Positions 1 to 5,962 of a DNA stretch of 5,962 nt are shown in pieces (the stretch's first letter is position 1; each line of letters opens with the position of its first letter). A program made the translations under genes and the position numbers. The DNA is from Helicobacteraceae bacterium (lineage in GTDB: Bacteria > Campylobacterota > Campylobacteria > Campylobacterales > Sulfurimonadaceae): the NCBI GenBank assembly GCA_015488855.1, contig WFMY01000025.1, positions 1 to 5,962 of the forward strand, written 5' to 3'. The notes under the pieces are model-generated. The model was not told the DNA's origin, made no database searches, and saw only the letters and a list, made by a program, of their open reading frames with translations.

Positions 1-1556
1 CAAAGCACTCTATCATTATAGGCTTCAAAATTTTCATTTTTCTTTCTTTGTTTTTTATACTCAATCATGATGGATTCTATATAGTATCTTGCATAAACAA
101 GTGGAGCTGACTTGATCACGGTATGCCCCTCCTGCCCCTCAGAGACAAGTTTTCCACCCATGAAGATATTGACTCCATCGACAGTTTTGCCATCTATTTT
201 TGCCTTGCATCCTTCAAAACCAATATCTGCTAAACCATGTATCCCACAACCTTTAACACAGGCTGACCAGTACATCCTTACTCTCCCAGAATCAAGTGGT
301 ACTTTCTCATCGAGGTATTTTGCCATATTGATAGCATCGTTTTTATTTTCTATCACACCAAAAGGACAATGCTCTGTCCCTGCACAGGCAATAAGGTGGT
401 TTAAGTATGGAGTATTTACACTTTTGTAAATCTCAAAGAATTTATCTTTTAAAAGAGTATCTACATCTTTTACACCCATGATAAAAAGGGATTGCTCCAT
501 ATCGAGCCTGATAGCACCATTTCCATATTTTTGAGCAAGCTGGGCTACCTCTATCATGGCACTTCCGCTAAAAACTCCTGATGGCACTACTACATGGACA
601 CCAAAGCTACCATCACGAAGCTGTATTCGACCTTGGTCTGGCTCGTTAAAGTCTATCTGAGTCATTGTCACTCCAGCAGTTGCAAACTCTTTGGCAGTTT
701 TTATCCTAATCGCTTTTGTAAATTCTTCTATTCCCACAGATTCGATGAGAAAGTGAAGTCTATTTTTATTACGATTATCACGAAAACCATACTCTTTAAA
801 GATGTCTATAGTCGCACTAAAAGCCTCTAAAACTTCACTCTCATCTTTTAAAAATATATCTGCATCTTTTCCTACTATGCCAACTTTCCCACCAAGGTAC
901 ATATTGAAACCATAGATACCATCTTTTTGTGCTAGAACGAAAGAGATATCATGACAAAACACATTACATCTGTTGGAGTAAGAACCACTGATGGCAGTGT
1001 TAAACTTTCTTGGAAGTGTCGATATCCACTCCTCTTTGTAAAGAAACATCTCTTGGAGTTTTAACAGTATTTGATGCGAAGGAAGGACATTGTCAAATGC
1101 CTCTGCATCAAGAGGGTCTATCATGATACTTCTGATGTTATCAACACCTGTTTGATACCCATCTAACCCTACAGCTTTAACTCTTTTTATGATAGTTGGC
1201 AAATCTTCTATGCGTAGATACCTCAACTCACACTGCTGTCTTGTAGTGAGGTCTATGTAATCTTGTCCAAACTCTTTTGCACACTCACCAATAACTTTTA
1301 GTTGATTTGCACTCAAGAATCCACCAGAGGTACGAAGCTTGAGCATAAAACGCTCAGGAGTAGCAGGTCTATCATAGATACCAAAACATTTTAAAAAGTA
1401 TTTTTTATCTTCATCAGGGATGGAAGCATACCCCTCTTTAGCATAATATTCTAACTTCTCATAAGCCTCATTTGGACTTTTTAATTGTTTAGTTTGTTCA
1501 ATCTTATTGAGTTTTTTTGCTCTCGCATCGTAGGCGTTTTGTAATGCTTGCATCAT
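1..1556 (-). CDS. nirA: Ferredoxin-type assimilatory nitrite reductase (siroheme/[4Fe-4S] family), 3' end truncated by window edge
   Basis: The frame is open from 1556 to the left edge: 518 codons with no stop. Family members run to about 500-560 residues, so little is missing. The fold order is that of the nitrite/sulfite reductase hemoprotein family: a first ferredoxin-like half-domain around residues 60-125, a first NIR_SIR core around 135-280, a second half-domain around 300-370 and a second core from about 380. The signature cysteines are present as C391-x5-C397 and C433-x3-C437, which in this family hold the [4Fe-4S] cluster and bridge to siroheme. Basic residues in the expected siroheme-binding segments are R75 (RTSGG), R106 (TTRQQ) and R183/K184 (LPRKFN). 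There is no signal peptide, membrane segment, flavin or NADPH domain, so it is a cytoplasmic enzyme probably fed by ferredoxin. It would reduce nitrite to ammonium with six electrons. The alternative, sulfite reductase, cannot be excluded from sequence alone, but the upstream nitrate reductase favours nitrite. ATG codons at 1556 and 1553 are adjacent; a weak GGA (1560-1562) is better spaced for the second. Confidence 0.9.
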   Translation of the reverse strand, partial: MMQALQNAYDARAKKLNKIEQTKQLKSPNEAYEKLEYYAKEGYASIPDEDKKYFLKCFGIYDRPATPERFMLKLRTSGGFLSANQLKVIGECAKEFGQDYIDLTTRQQCELRYLRIEDLPTIIKRVKAVGLDGYQTGVDNIRSIMIDPLDAEAFDNVLPSHQILLKLQEMFLYKEEWISTLPRKFNTAISGSYSNRCNVFCHDISFVLAQKDGIYGFNMYLGGKVGIVGKDADIFLKDESEVLEAFSATIDIFKEYGFRDNRNKNRLHFLIESVGIEEFTKAIRIKTAKEFATAGVTMTQIDFNEPDQGRIQLRDGSFGVHVVVPSGVFSGSAMIEVAQLAQKYGNGAIRLDMEQSLFIMGVKDVDTLLKDKFFEIYKSVNTPYLNHLIACAGTEHCPFGVIENKNDAINMAKYLDEKVPLDSGRVRMYWSACVKGCGIHGLADIGFEGCKAKIDGKTVDGVNIFMGGKLVSEGQEGHTVIKSAPLVYARYYIESIMIEYKKQRKKNENFEAYNDRVL

Positions 1557-1592
1557 CTATCCATTTTTATTTTCTATTGCATAGTTTTTATT

Positions 1593-1598
1593 ATTATA
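1593..1598 (-). promoter_or_regulatory. Possible -10 element ahead of nirA, in the 83-nt nasA-nirA gap
   Basis: The minus strand reads TATAAT here, 36 nt upstream of the ATG at 1556, which would give a leader of about 30 nt. No convincing -35 is visible, as is common for sigma-70 promoters in Campylobacterota. The gap (1557-1639) is almost entirely A/T, so a chance match is quite possible. It would allow nirA to be transcribed separately from the two genes upstream. A weak inverted repeat, ATAGTT at 1581-1586 with AACTAT at 1598-1603, overlaps it. No terminator with a GC-rich stem is visible between nasA and nirA. Confidence 0.3.
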
Positions 1599-1639
1599 AC
1601 TATTTTTTAGGCACAAATCTGTTCATATTTGCATAATTT

Positions 1640-3928
1640 TTATACAACTTCAGATAACTCTTGAATCTTCACACCCTCAAAAACTGTTTTAATATGCTCT
1701 ATCGCACCACTCACTTCTTGCTCTTGAAACTCTAAACCATCTGGTTTTGCTTCAGAATGCAGTTGTATAGCAGTTTGCTTGAAGTTAGGCTCACCTGATT
1801 TTGGACAGAAGCTATCATTTGTCAAAGTATTGATAAGCTGTGTATTGAAATGAAATGGTACAAATACATTTGACGGTGCTACACTACCTGTCACTCTCAC
1901 AACCACATCTTCTATCTTACCTCTTGGAGAGGAGAGTGCTATCCTGTCGCCACTTTTAACTTCTAAAGTTTTTGCGTCATTTGGATTGATGTCAACCCAT
2001 GCTTCTGGTGCTAAGTCATTGAGTATCTCTATGTCGGCTGTTTTGGTACGGGTATGCCACTGTTCTACTGTCCGTCCTGTATTTAAGATAAGTGGGAAAT
2101 CTTTATTTTGAGGTTCTGCCATCGGATACCAGTCTAAACACAAAAGTTTTGCTTTTTTATCTTTGGTTCTAAAAGCGATATCTGGAGAGTAGAGTCGCTT
2201 TGTTCCTAGTGGTCTCTGCTCATTACAAGGCCATTGAATCCCACCATTTTCTTCGAGTAGTTCATAGGTGATACCCGAATAATCACAAAGTTGATCTTTC
2301 GTGATTTTTTTAAACTCATTAAAAGCATCTATGGGCTTCTTCCAATCTTTAAATAAAAGCTCATGCACTCCATAAAAATAGTTTGAAAAATCTACAATTA
2401 TGTCAAAATCGCTTTTTGTATCTCCTGTAGGTTCTACTGCTTTGTTCGCTCGGTTACACCTTCTCTCAGAGTTTGTATATGTTCCCTCTTTTTCACCCCA
2501 AGTAGCAGCTGAAAAAACCACATCTGCCATACGAGCAGTATCACTATAGAAAGCATCTTGAACTACAAGCAAATCTAGTTTTTCAAATACCTTACGCAAT
2601 TTAGCTTGATTAACAAAAGAAACAAGTGGATTTGTTGCGACTATCCAAAGTGCTTTTATCTCCCCTTTGTCTATCGCTTCAATAATCTCTGCATATTTAT
2701 ACCCACGCTGGGTTGGGATGATCTTTTGTGGTACATTGATCAACTCAGCAAATTCTTTTGTTGCGAGCGGGTCACCATAGTTTCTATACCCTGGAAGTGA
2801 AGAGGTAAATCCACTCTCTCTTGTTCCCATAGCATTACACTGTCCAGTGATAGAAAAAGGTCCAGTACCCTCTCGCCCTATATGCCCAGTGAGAAGATGC
2901 AAGTTGATGATGGCACTGACTGTATCTGTCCCCATAAAAGACTGGTTTACACCCATAGTCCATGCAGAAAGTACAGCATCTTGAGCGACAAACTGTCGTG
3001 CTAATTCATAGAGCATCTTCACATCGATGCCCGTAATATTTGCCACCTCTTGTGGTGGGTAGTTCTGAAGATGTTTTTTTAACTCTTTATAGCCATTTGT
3101 GTTAGCAGTGATGTAGCCCTCATCTTCCCAACCTTGTTCCATTACGATATATGCAAGTCCATTAAAAAGTGCCAAATCTGTACGAGGCTTGATAGGCACA
3201 AATGTATCTGCCATCTGAGAAGTCTTTGATGCACGGGGGTCAATGACGATGATGCGAGGTTTGTTTTTGTTTTTAGCGATATGAAGTTTAAGGATGGGAT
3301 GATTGTCTGCTATGTTTGCACCGATGAGAAAAATGGCATTTGCTTTTTCAAAGTCCTCATAAGAGCTAACAGGTCCATCACTTCCTAATGACTGTTTATA
3401 TCCTGAGACTGCAGAAGCCATACAAAGTGTTGTATTGCCATCGTAGTTGTTTGTTCTAAGACCAAGCTGAACAAACTTACCAAGTGTGTAAAACTCCTCC
3501 GTTAAAAGCTGTCCTGAGGAGAGAACACCAACAGCTTTTTGACCATGCTCTTTGGCTATGCGTTTAAACTCTGAACTTACTTTTTTATAGGCCTCATCCC
3601 ATGAGACATCTTGATGCACTCCATCTACTTTTATGAGTGGGTTAAGCACTCTGTTTTTAGAGTTGATAGACTGATGCTCACTCAAACCTTTTGGGCAAAG
3701 TGTCCCTTTGTTTACAAAGTGTTTTGGGTCACCCTTAGTATAAAGTGCTTTACCATCTTTGACACCGATGTAGAGACCACAACCAACACCGCAGTAACCA
3801 CAAGCCGACTGTACCCATTTATCTGGTTTTTTCTCATCGCTAATCATCCCAAACATTGGGTCGTGAGAGAGTTTATATTTTTCCTCTTGTATATCAAAAC
3901 CTAAAAAATCTTTTACTTTATTTATCAT
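1640..3928 (-). CDS. nasA: Assimilatory nitrate reductase catalytic subunit, NasA/NarB type, molybdopterin and [4Fe-4S]
   Basis: This 762-residue protein would reduce nitrate to nitrite in the cytoplasm. An N-terminal [4Fe-4S] domain carries C43-x2-C46-x3-C50-x27-C78, followed by PKG, whose K80 is the lysine that usually relays electrons between cluster and cofactor. The molybdopterin oxidoreductase core follows (about 90-590). C169 in TLCMASAV is the expected Mo-ligating cysteine of the NapA/NasA/NarB group. The stretch LLTGHIGREGTGPFSITGQC (345-364) is strongly typical of nitrate reductases. The C-terminal dinucleotide-binding domain covers about 612-725 (LNTGRT, then SPRGKIE). No twin-arginine signal or membrane segment is present, which argues against a periplasmic NapA. 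There is no C-terminal [2Fe-2S] BFD-like extension as in longer NasA proteins. A 42-residue extension precedes the first cysteine. ATG at 3928 is supported by AAGAG at 3934-3938. The gene starts 17 nt after the stop of the ferredoxin-membrane fusion gene, so the two are very probably cotranscribed. A formate dehydrogenase is less likely, given the residues around C169 and the neighbouring nirA. Confidence 0.93.
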   Translation of the reverse strand: MINKVKDFLGFDIQEEKYKLSHDPMFGMISDEKKPDKWVQSACGYCGVGCGLYIGVKDGKALYTKGDPKHFVNKGTLCPKGLSEHQSINSKNRVLNPLIKVDGVHQDVSWDEAYKKVSSEFKRIAKEHGQKAVGVLSSGQLLTEEFYTLGKFVQLGLRTNNYDGNTTLCMASAVSGYKQSLGSDGPVSSYEDFEKANAIFLIGANIADNHPILKLHIAKNKNKPRIIVIDPRASKTSQMADTFVPIKPRTDLALFNGLAYIVMEQGWEDEGYITANTNGYKELKKHLQNYPPQEVANITGIDVKMLYELARQFVAQDAVLSAWTMGVNQSFMGTDTVSAIINLHLLTGHIGREGTGPFSITGQCNAMGTRESGFTSSLPGYRNYGDPLATKEFAELINVPQKIIPTQRGYKYAEIIEAIDKGEIKALWIVATNPLVSFVNQAKLRKVFEKLDLLVVQDAFYSDTARMADVVFSAATWGEKEGTYTNSERRCNRANKAVEPTGDTKSDFDIIVDFSNYFYGVHELLFKDWKKPIDAFNEFKKITKDQLCDYSGITYELLEENGGIQWPCNEQRPLGTKRLYSPDIAFRTKDKKAKLLCLDWYPMAEPQNKDFPLILNTGRTVEQWHTRTKTADIEILNDLAPEAWVDINPNDAKTLEVKSGDRIALSSPRGKIEDVVVRVTGSVAPSNVFVPFHFNTQLINTLTNDSFCPKSGEPNFKQTAIQLHSEAKPDGLEFQEQEVSGAIEHIKTVFEGVKIQELSEVV

Positions 3929-3945
3929 AATAACTCTTTTCTTTT

Positions 3946-5523
3946 TTATCTTTGTTTTGCAACAAAGAACCCACCAGCCATACCAAGTGGCACCACTGTG
4001 GAGTAAAATAAAAATCTATCGCTTAACTCGCTGAGGAGCATCAACACTAAAGCGATACCAAACACTACAGATGCACTTATCAAGCTTCCAGAACCAATCA
4101 AAACAATGCTAGTAAGAGGTAAAAAAATACCCCCTAAAAAGATAGTTATAAAACGAAATATTTTGATATTTTTAAAATTTTCATCATAAAGTTTTAGCGT
4201 TCGTTTGAGTTGGTATTCATTTTTCAGGGTAGTTTTTAAGGTACGCAAATCATCATAGCTAAAAAACATTTGTGCCAATGAACCAAGCATTCCAAGACTT
4301 ACAAGAGGGTATGCTACCTCTTGATGCCCTATAAGCAGTGCAACAAAAGCTACAAGAAAGATCCCAATATATGAGACCCCAAAAAACTTCAAGTTGGTTG
4401 TTACTCTATCCCAAGAGGGACGCGCTTTGATGCGGTAGATCATACTCTGTGCATAGATGCCATAGATGCCACTTCCTAAAGTTAAAATCTCAACTAACAG
4501 GATGAGCGTATGGGAGAGTTCCAAAAAGTGTAAGACTACAACAACATTCATCAAAAGTGTAAACACCCCAAGGGCAACCGCTTCACGAGAGAGCCATGAG
4601 GTTTTGATATTTTTCATAGCAGTCATCGCTAAAAAAGGGCGACCAAGGTGCAAGGCTGAAAGAGGTAAACCAAGAGCAGCTGGTAACATCACTAAAAGAG
4701 CCATCACAAAGTTCACATCTGCAAAACCAAAAAGACTCATCAGATCCCCTAAAAAGAGTGCAAAAAATCCACCAAGAGAGATCTGTGTAAGGACAGTCAT
4801 AAAAACAAGAGGTATCTCTGGATGTGCAGGTTTGAGTATGTGTTCATCCACCTCTTTTAAATCATCTGGTATATTTTTTGGTAGTGTATATCTTGTTGTT
4901 GAGTTCGTGATGGTTGCATCGGGCAAGAAAGGCATATTTGCTTGTTTTTGCATATCTTCATCAAGCCATTTTTGCACATTAACAACTTCTATCTCTATAG
5001 CACCTGAGGGACAAGCCTGAACACAAGCTGGAGTCTGCCCTACTTCTAAACGCTCATGACACATGTGACATTTTGTAACGATGTTTCGCTCTGGCTGAAA
5101 GGTTGGTACTCCATAGGGGCAGTTCCAAGTACAGTACTGACACCCTATGCAGGTGTCGTCATCATGAACAACGATGCCCGTTTCTTCTATCTTGATGTAG
5201 GACTCTGTAGGGCAGCCTTTGAGACACTCAGGGTCGATGCAATGGTTACAAGACATGGAGTTAAAAAACTGTGTAAAAACAGGAAATTCACCACCCTCCA
5301 TCTCGCCAACTCTACGCCATTTTGTATCTGCTGGATTGTTATTTTGCTCATTACATGCCACTTCACAACAGCGACACCCTACACAAGCAGTAGCATCGAA
5401 GTGAAAACGGTACTGTTCACCCTCTTGCAACTCACTCGGTTTTGCTATGTCTATACTATAGTTTCCACACTGCATTCCAGTGTCAGCCTTATGGTCAATG
5501 AAGCTCTCTAACGGTGTTTGCAA
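3946..5523 (-). CDS. DmsB-like four-cluster ferredoxin fused to DmsC-like membrane anchor; probable quinol-linked electron donor to NasA
   Basis: This is a 525-residue two-part protein. Residues 40-180 form a DmsB/NrfC-type iron-sulfur domain with sixteen cluster cysteines: C47/C50/C53/C57, C92/C95/C100/C104, C125/C128/C131/C135 and C152/C155/C167/C171, enough for four [4Fe-4S] clusters. After a polar linker (about 181-235), the rest resembles DmsC, the quinol-oxidising anchor of DMSO reductase, including the LHLGRP and SWLSRE motifs (291-314). Eight hydrophobic segments lie near 238-260, 270-293, 313-333, 338-360, 378-400, 404-424, 455-477 and 480-500, plus a ninth weaker one at 504-521. No Tat or Sec signal precedes the iron-sulfur part. 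The basic loops (near 294-313, 364-379, 427-454) lie on the same side as that domain if eight spans are correct, so it probably faces the cytoplasm. It is first in the operon and 17 nt ahead of nasA. In DMSO reductase the B and C parts are separate proteins. A role as quinol:nitrate reductase electron donor is an inference. The start is TTG; see the ribosome site entry. Confidence 0.88.
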   Translation of the reverse strand: MQTPLESFIDHKADTGMQCGNYSIDIAKPSELQEGEQYRFHFDATACVGCRCCEVACNEQNNNPADTKWRRVGEMEGGEFPVFTQFFNSMSCNHCIDPECLKGCPTESYIKIEETGIVVHDDDTCIGCQYCTWNCPYGVPTFQPERNIVTKCHMCHERLEVGQTPACVQACPSGAIEIEVVNVQKWLDEDMQKQANMPFLPDATITNSTTRYTLPKNIPDDLKEVDEHILKPAHPEIPLVFMTVLTQISLGGFFALFLGDLMSLFGFADVNFVMALLVMLPAALGLPLSALHLGRPFLAMTAMKNIKTSWLSREAVALGVFTLLMNVVVVLHFLELSHTLILLVEILTLGSGIYGIYAQSMIYRIKARPSWDRVTTNLKFFGVSYIGIFLVAFVALLIGHQEVAYPLVSLGMLGSLAQMFFSYDDLRTLKTTLKNEYQLKRTLKLYDENFKNIKIFRFITIFLGGIFLPLTSIVLIGSGSLISASVVFGIALVLMLLSELSDRFLFYSTVVPLGMAGGFFVAKQR

Positions 5524-5530
5524 AAAACAA

Positions 5531-5535
5531 TCCTT
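5531..5535 (-). promoter_or_regulatory. Ribosome binding site that supports a TTG start for the DmsBC-like fusion
   Basis: The minus strand reads AAGGA, followed by 7 nt and TTG at 5523-5521. Reading back in frame, no ATG or GTG occurs before an in-frame TAG at 5548-5550. The first internal Met is residue 17, so a start there would drop 16 residues and lose this well-placed Shine-Dalgarno site. TTG is therefore the best start. Confidence 0.75.
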
Positions 5536-5540
5536 ATGTT

Positions 5541-5554
5541 TAATTGTCTAATTA
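5541..5554. repeat. Short inverted repeat overlapping the operon -10 and predicted start site
   Basis: The sequence is TAATT-N4-AATTA, a 5-bp dyad with a 4-bp spacer. It covers part of the proposed -10 (5551-5556) and the predicted transcription start, which is where a repressor could act. The arms are pure A/T, so a chance palindrome is possible. No known operator was recognised. Confidence 0.3.
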
Positions 5555-5556
5555 TA
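5551..5556 (-). promoter_or_regulatory. Probable -10 element of the fusion-nasA(-nirA) operon
   Basis: A perfect TATAAT on the minus strand is immediately preceded by TG. Transcription would start around 5544, leaving a leader of about 20 nt that contains the AAGGA site. No TTGACA-like -35 is visible at the usual distance, as is normal for Campylobacterota. It is the best promoter candidate in the window. Confidence 0.55.
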
Positions 5557-5569
5557 CATCAATATAAAG
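5557..5569 (+). repeat. Direct repeat copy 1, CATCAATATAAAG, in the divergent promoter region
   Basis: This copy matches the one at 5600-5612 at 12 of 13 positions. It abuts the -10 of the minus-strand operon on its upstream side. It overlaps an imperfect hairpin: AATATA (5561-5566) and GAG (5569-5571) against CTC (5578-5580) and TATATT (5581-5586), with a 2-nt bulge. It could be a regulator site, though AT-richness weakens the case. Confidence 0.35.
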
Positions 5570-5599
5570 AGTTGTATCTCTATATTATGAATAAAATTT

Positions 5600-5612
5600 C
5601 ATCAATATTAAG
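5600..5612 (+). repeat. Direct repeat copy 2, CATCAATATTAAG, in the divergent promoter region
   Basis: This is the second copy, 43 bp from the first start to start, or about four helical turns, so both would lie on the same face of the DNA. It covers the position of the -35 for the proposed promoter of the PAS gene. Copy 1 sits next to the -10 of the opposite operon, so one regulator could touch both promoters. This is inference from spacing only. Confidence 0.35.
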
Positions 5613-5623
5613 CTTTATCAAGA

Positions 5624-5629
5624 TAGAAT
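5624..5629 (+). promoter_or_regulatory. Possible -10 element of the PAS-domain gene
   Basis: TAGAAT matches five of six consensus bases and lies 30 nt before the ATG at 5660, giving a leader of roughly 24 nt. No clear -35 is seen. It is the best-placed candidate on this strand between the divergent genes, but not a strong one. Confidence 0.35.
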
Positions 5630-5659
5630 GTAGCTATTAAACAAATTTATGAGGCTTTC

Positions 5660-5962
5660 ATGAAAAAAATTCTAAAAAATTCTGCCCAATATTTTGAGTA
5701 TCTTGATTCAGTTCCTGTACCTATTGTTATAGCAAATGCAAAAAATAGTTTAATTATTTTTGCAAATGCTAAGTCTGAAGAGTTATGGGGTTACTCAAAA
5801 GAGGAGTTCTTAGGGAAGCCACAAACATTTTTACACTCAGAGTATTGGAATGATAAAAATCGAGAAACTTTTTCCAAAGACACAACAGCTTTAAGTGCTG
5901 GAGAGAGTGTTACGCATTCACACAATGCTATCTTACGCTCTGATGGAGAAGAGATCTCTGTG
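5660..5962 (+). CDS. PAS-domain signalling protein, 5' part only (output domain beyond window)
   Basis: 101 codons are visible and the frame is open to the right edge. ATG at 5660 is preceded by GAGG (5651-5654) at 5-nt spacing, and no earlier start is as well placed. Residues from about 12 to 101 match a PAS sensor fold. VPVPIVIANA (18-27) begins the first strands, FANAKSEELWGYSKEEFLGK (34-53) is the classic PAS core after the second strand, and LRSDGEEISV (92-101) corresponds to the typical DG-containing hairpin. No signal peptide or membrane segment precedes it, so this part is cytoplasmic. No histidine kinase, GGDEF, EAL, methyl-accepting or DNA-binding domain is visible yet, so the output, and whether it regulates the divergent nitrate operon, cannot be told. 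The ligand is unknown. A PAS-containing histidine kinase or diguanylate cyclase is the most common arrangement. Confidence 0.85.
   Translation, partial: MKKILKNSAQYFEYLDSVPVPIVIANAKNSLIIFANAKSEELWGYSKEEFLGKPQTFLHSEYWNDKNRETFSKDTTALSAGESVTHSHNAILRSDGEEISV

Noticed and set aside
112..429. 105-codon plus-strand open frame opposite nirA
   Set aside because: It lies entirely over the conserved siroheme/[4Fe-4S] region of nirA on the other strand. The minus frame carries the real motifs.
594..830. 78-codon plus-strand open frame opposite nirA
   Set aside because: It is a shadow of the coding minus strand with no domain or upstream gene context.
1581..1603. Inverted repeat ATAGTT/AACTAT considered as a terminator after nasA
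   Set aside because: The 6-bp stem is almost all A/T with an 11-nt loop and no GC-rich core, so it is unlikely to terminate. It is noted only as part of the nirA promoter gap.
3611..3904. 97-codon plus-strand open frame opposite the NasA N terminus
   Set aside because: It is antisense to the C43-C78 iron-sulfur domain of NasA and shows no recognisable product.
1640..3928. Periplasmic NapA or formate dehydrogenase as the identity of the molybdoenzyme
   Set aside because: No twin-arginine signal is present and no nap accessory genes adjoin. The residues after the Mo-ligand cysteine (CMASAV) and the adjacent nirA fit NasA/NarB rather than formate dehydrogenase.
4466..5020. 184-codon plus-strand open frame opposite the membrane and linker part of the fusion gene
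   Set aside because: It is antisense to a clear four-cluster/DmsC-like protein, has no recognisable domain and a lysine/serine-rich composition typical of a reverse-frame shadow.
5056..5511. 151-codon plus-strand open frame opposite the ferredoxin domain
   Set aside because: It is antisense to the cysteine-rich domain, and its cysteines and histidines are by-products of the opposite strand. No family resemblance or plausible ribosome site was found.

Overview
The window is AT-rich and gene-dense and reads like a member of the Campylobacterota (Epsilonproteobacteria), probably a free-living sulfur- or hydrogen-oxidising relative of Sulfurimonas, Sulfuricurvum or Sulfurovum. This rests on base composition, short AT-rich intergenic gaps, TATAAT-like -10 elements without a clear -35, and the style of the proteins. 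The placement is an inference; no marker gene is present.

Layout: three genes lie head to tail on the minus strand, in transcription order from right to left. First is a TTG-started 525-residue protein (5523 to 3946) joining a four-cluster DmsB/NrfC-like ferredoxin domain to a DmsC-like multi-pass membrane domain. After 17 nt comes a 762-residue molybdopterin nitrate reductase of the NasA/NarB type (3928 to 1640). After an 83-nt gap comes a siroheme/[4Fe-4S] nitrite reductase of the NirA type (1556 to the left edge, 3' end cut off). On the right, a divergent plus-strand gene starts at 5660 and runs off the window; its first 101 codons encode a PAS domain. Apart from the 136-bp divergent promoter region (5524-5659) and the 83-bp nasA-nirA gap, the whole window is coding.

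How the genes fit together: NasA would reduce nitrate to nitrite in the cytoplasm and NirA would reduce nitrite to ammonium, giving a complete nitrate assimilation route. The unusual part is the electron supply for nitrate. No NADH:flavin NasB/NasC-type reductase is encoded here. A DmsB-DmsC fusion sits in its place, which suggests that the assimilatory nitrate reductase is docked on the inner face of the membrane and fed from the quinol pool. NirA would still use ferredoxin. No mobile element, tRNA, rRNA, CRISPR array or clear rho-independent terminator was seen.
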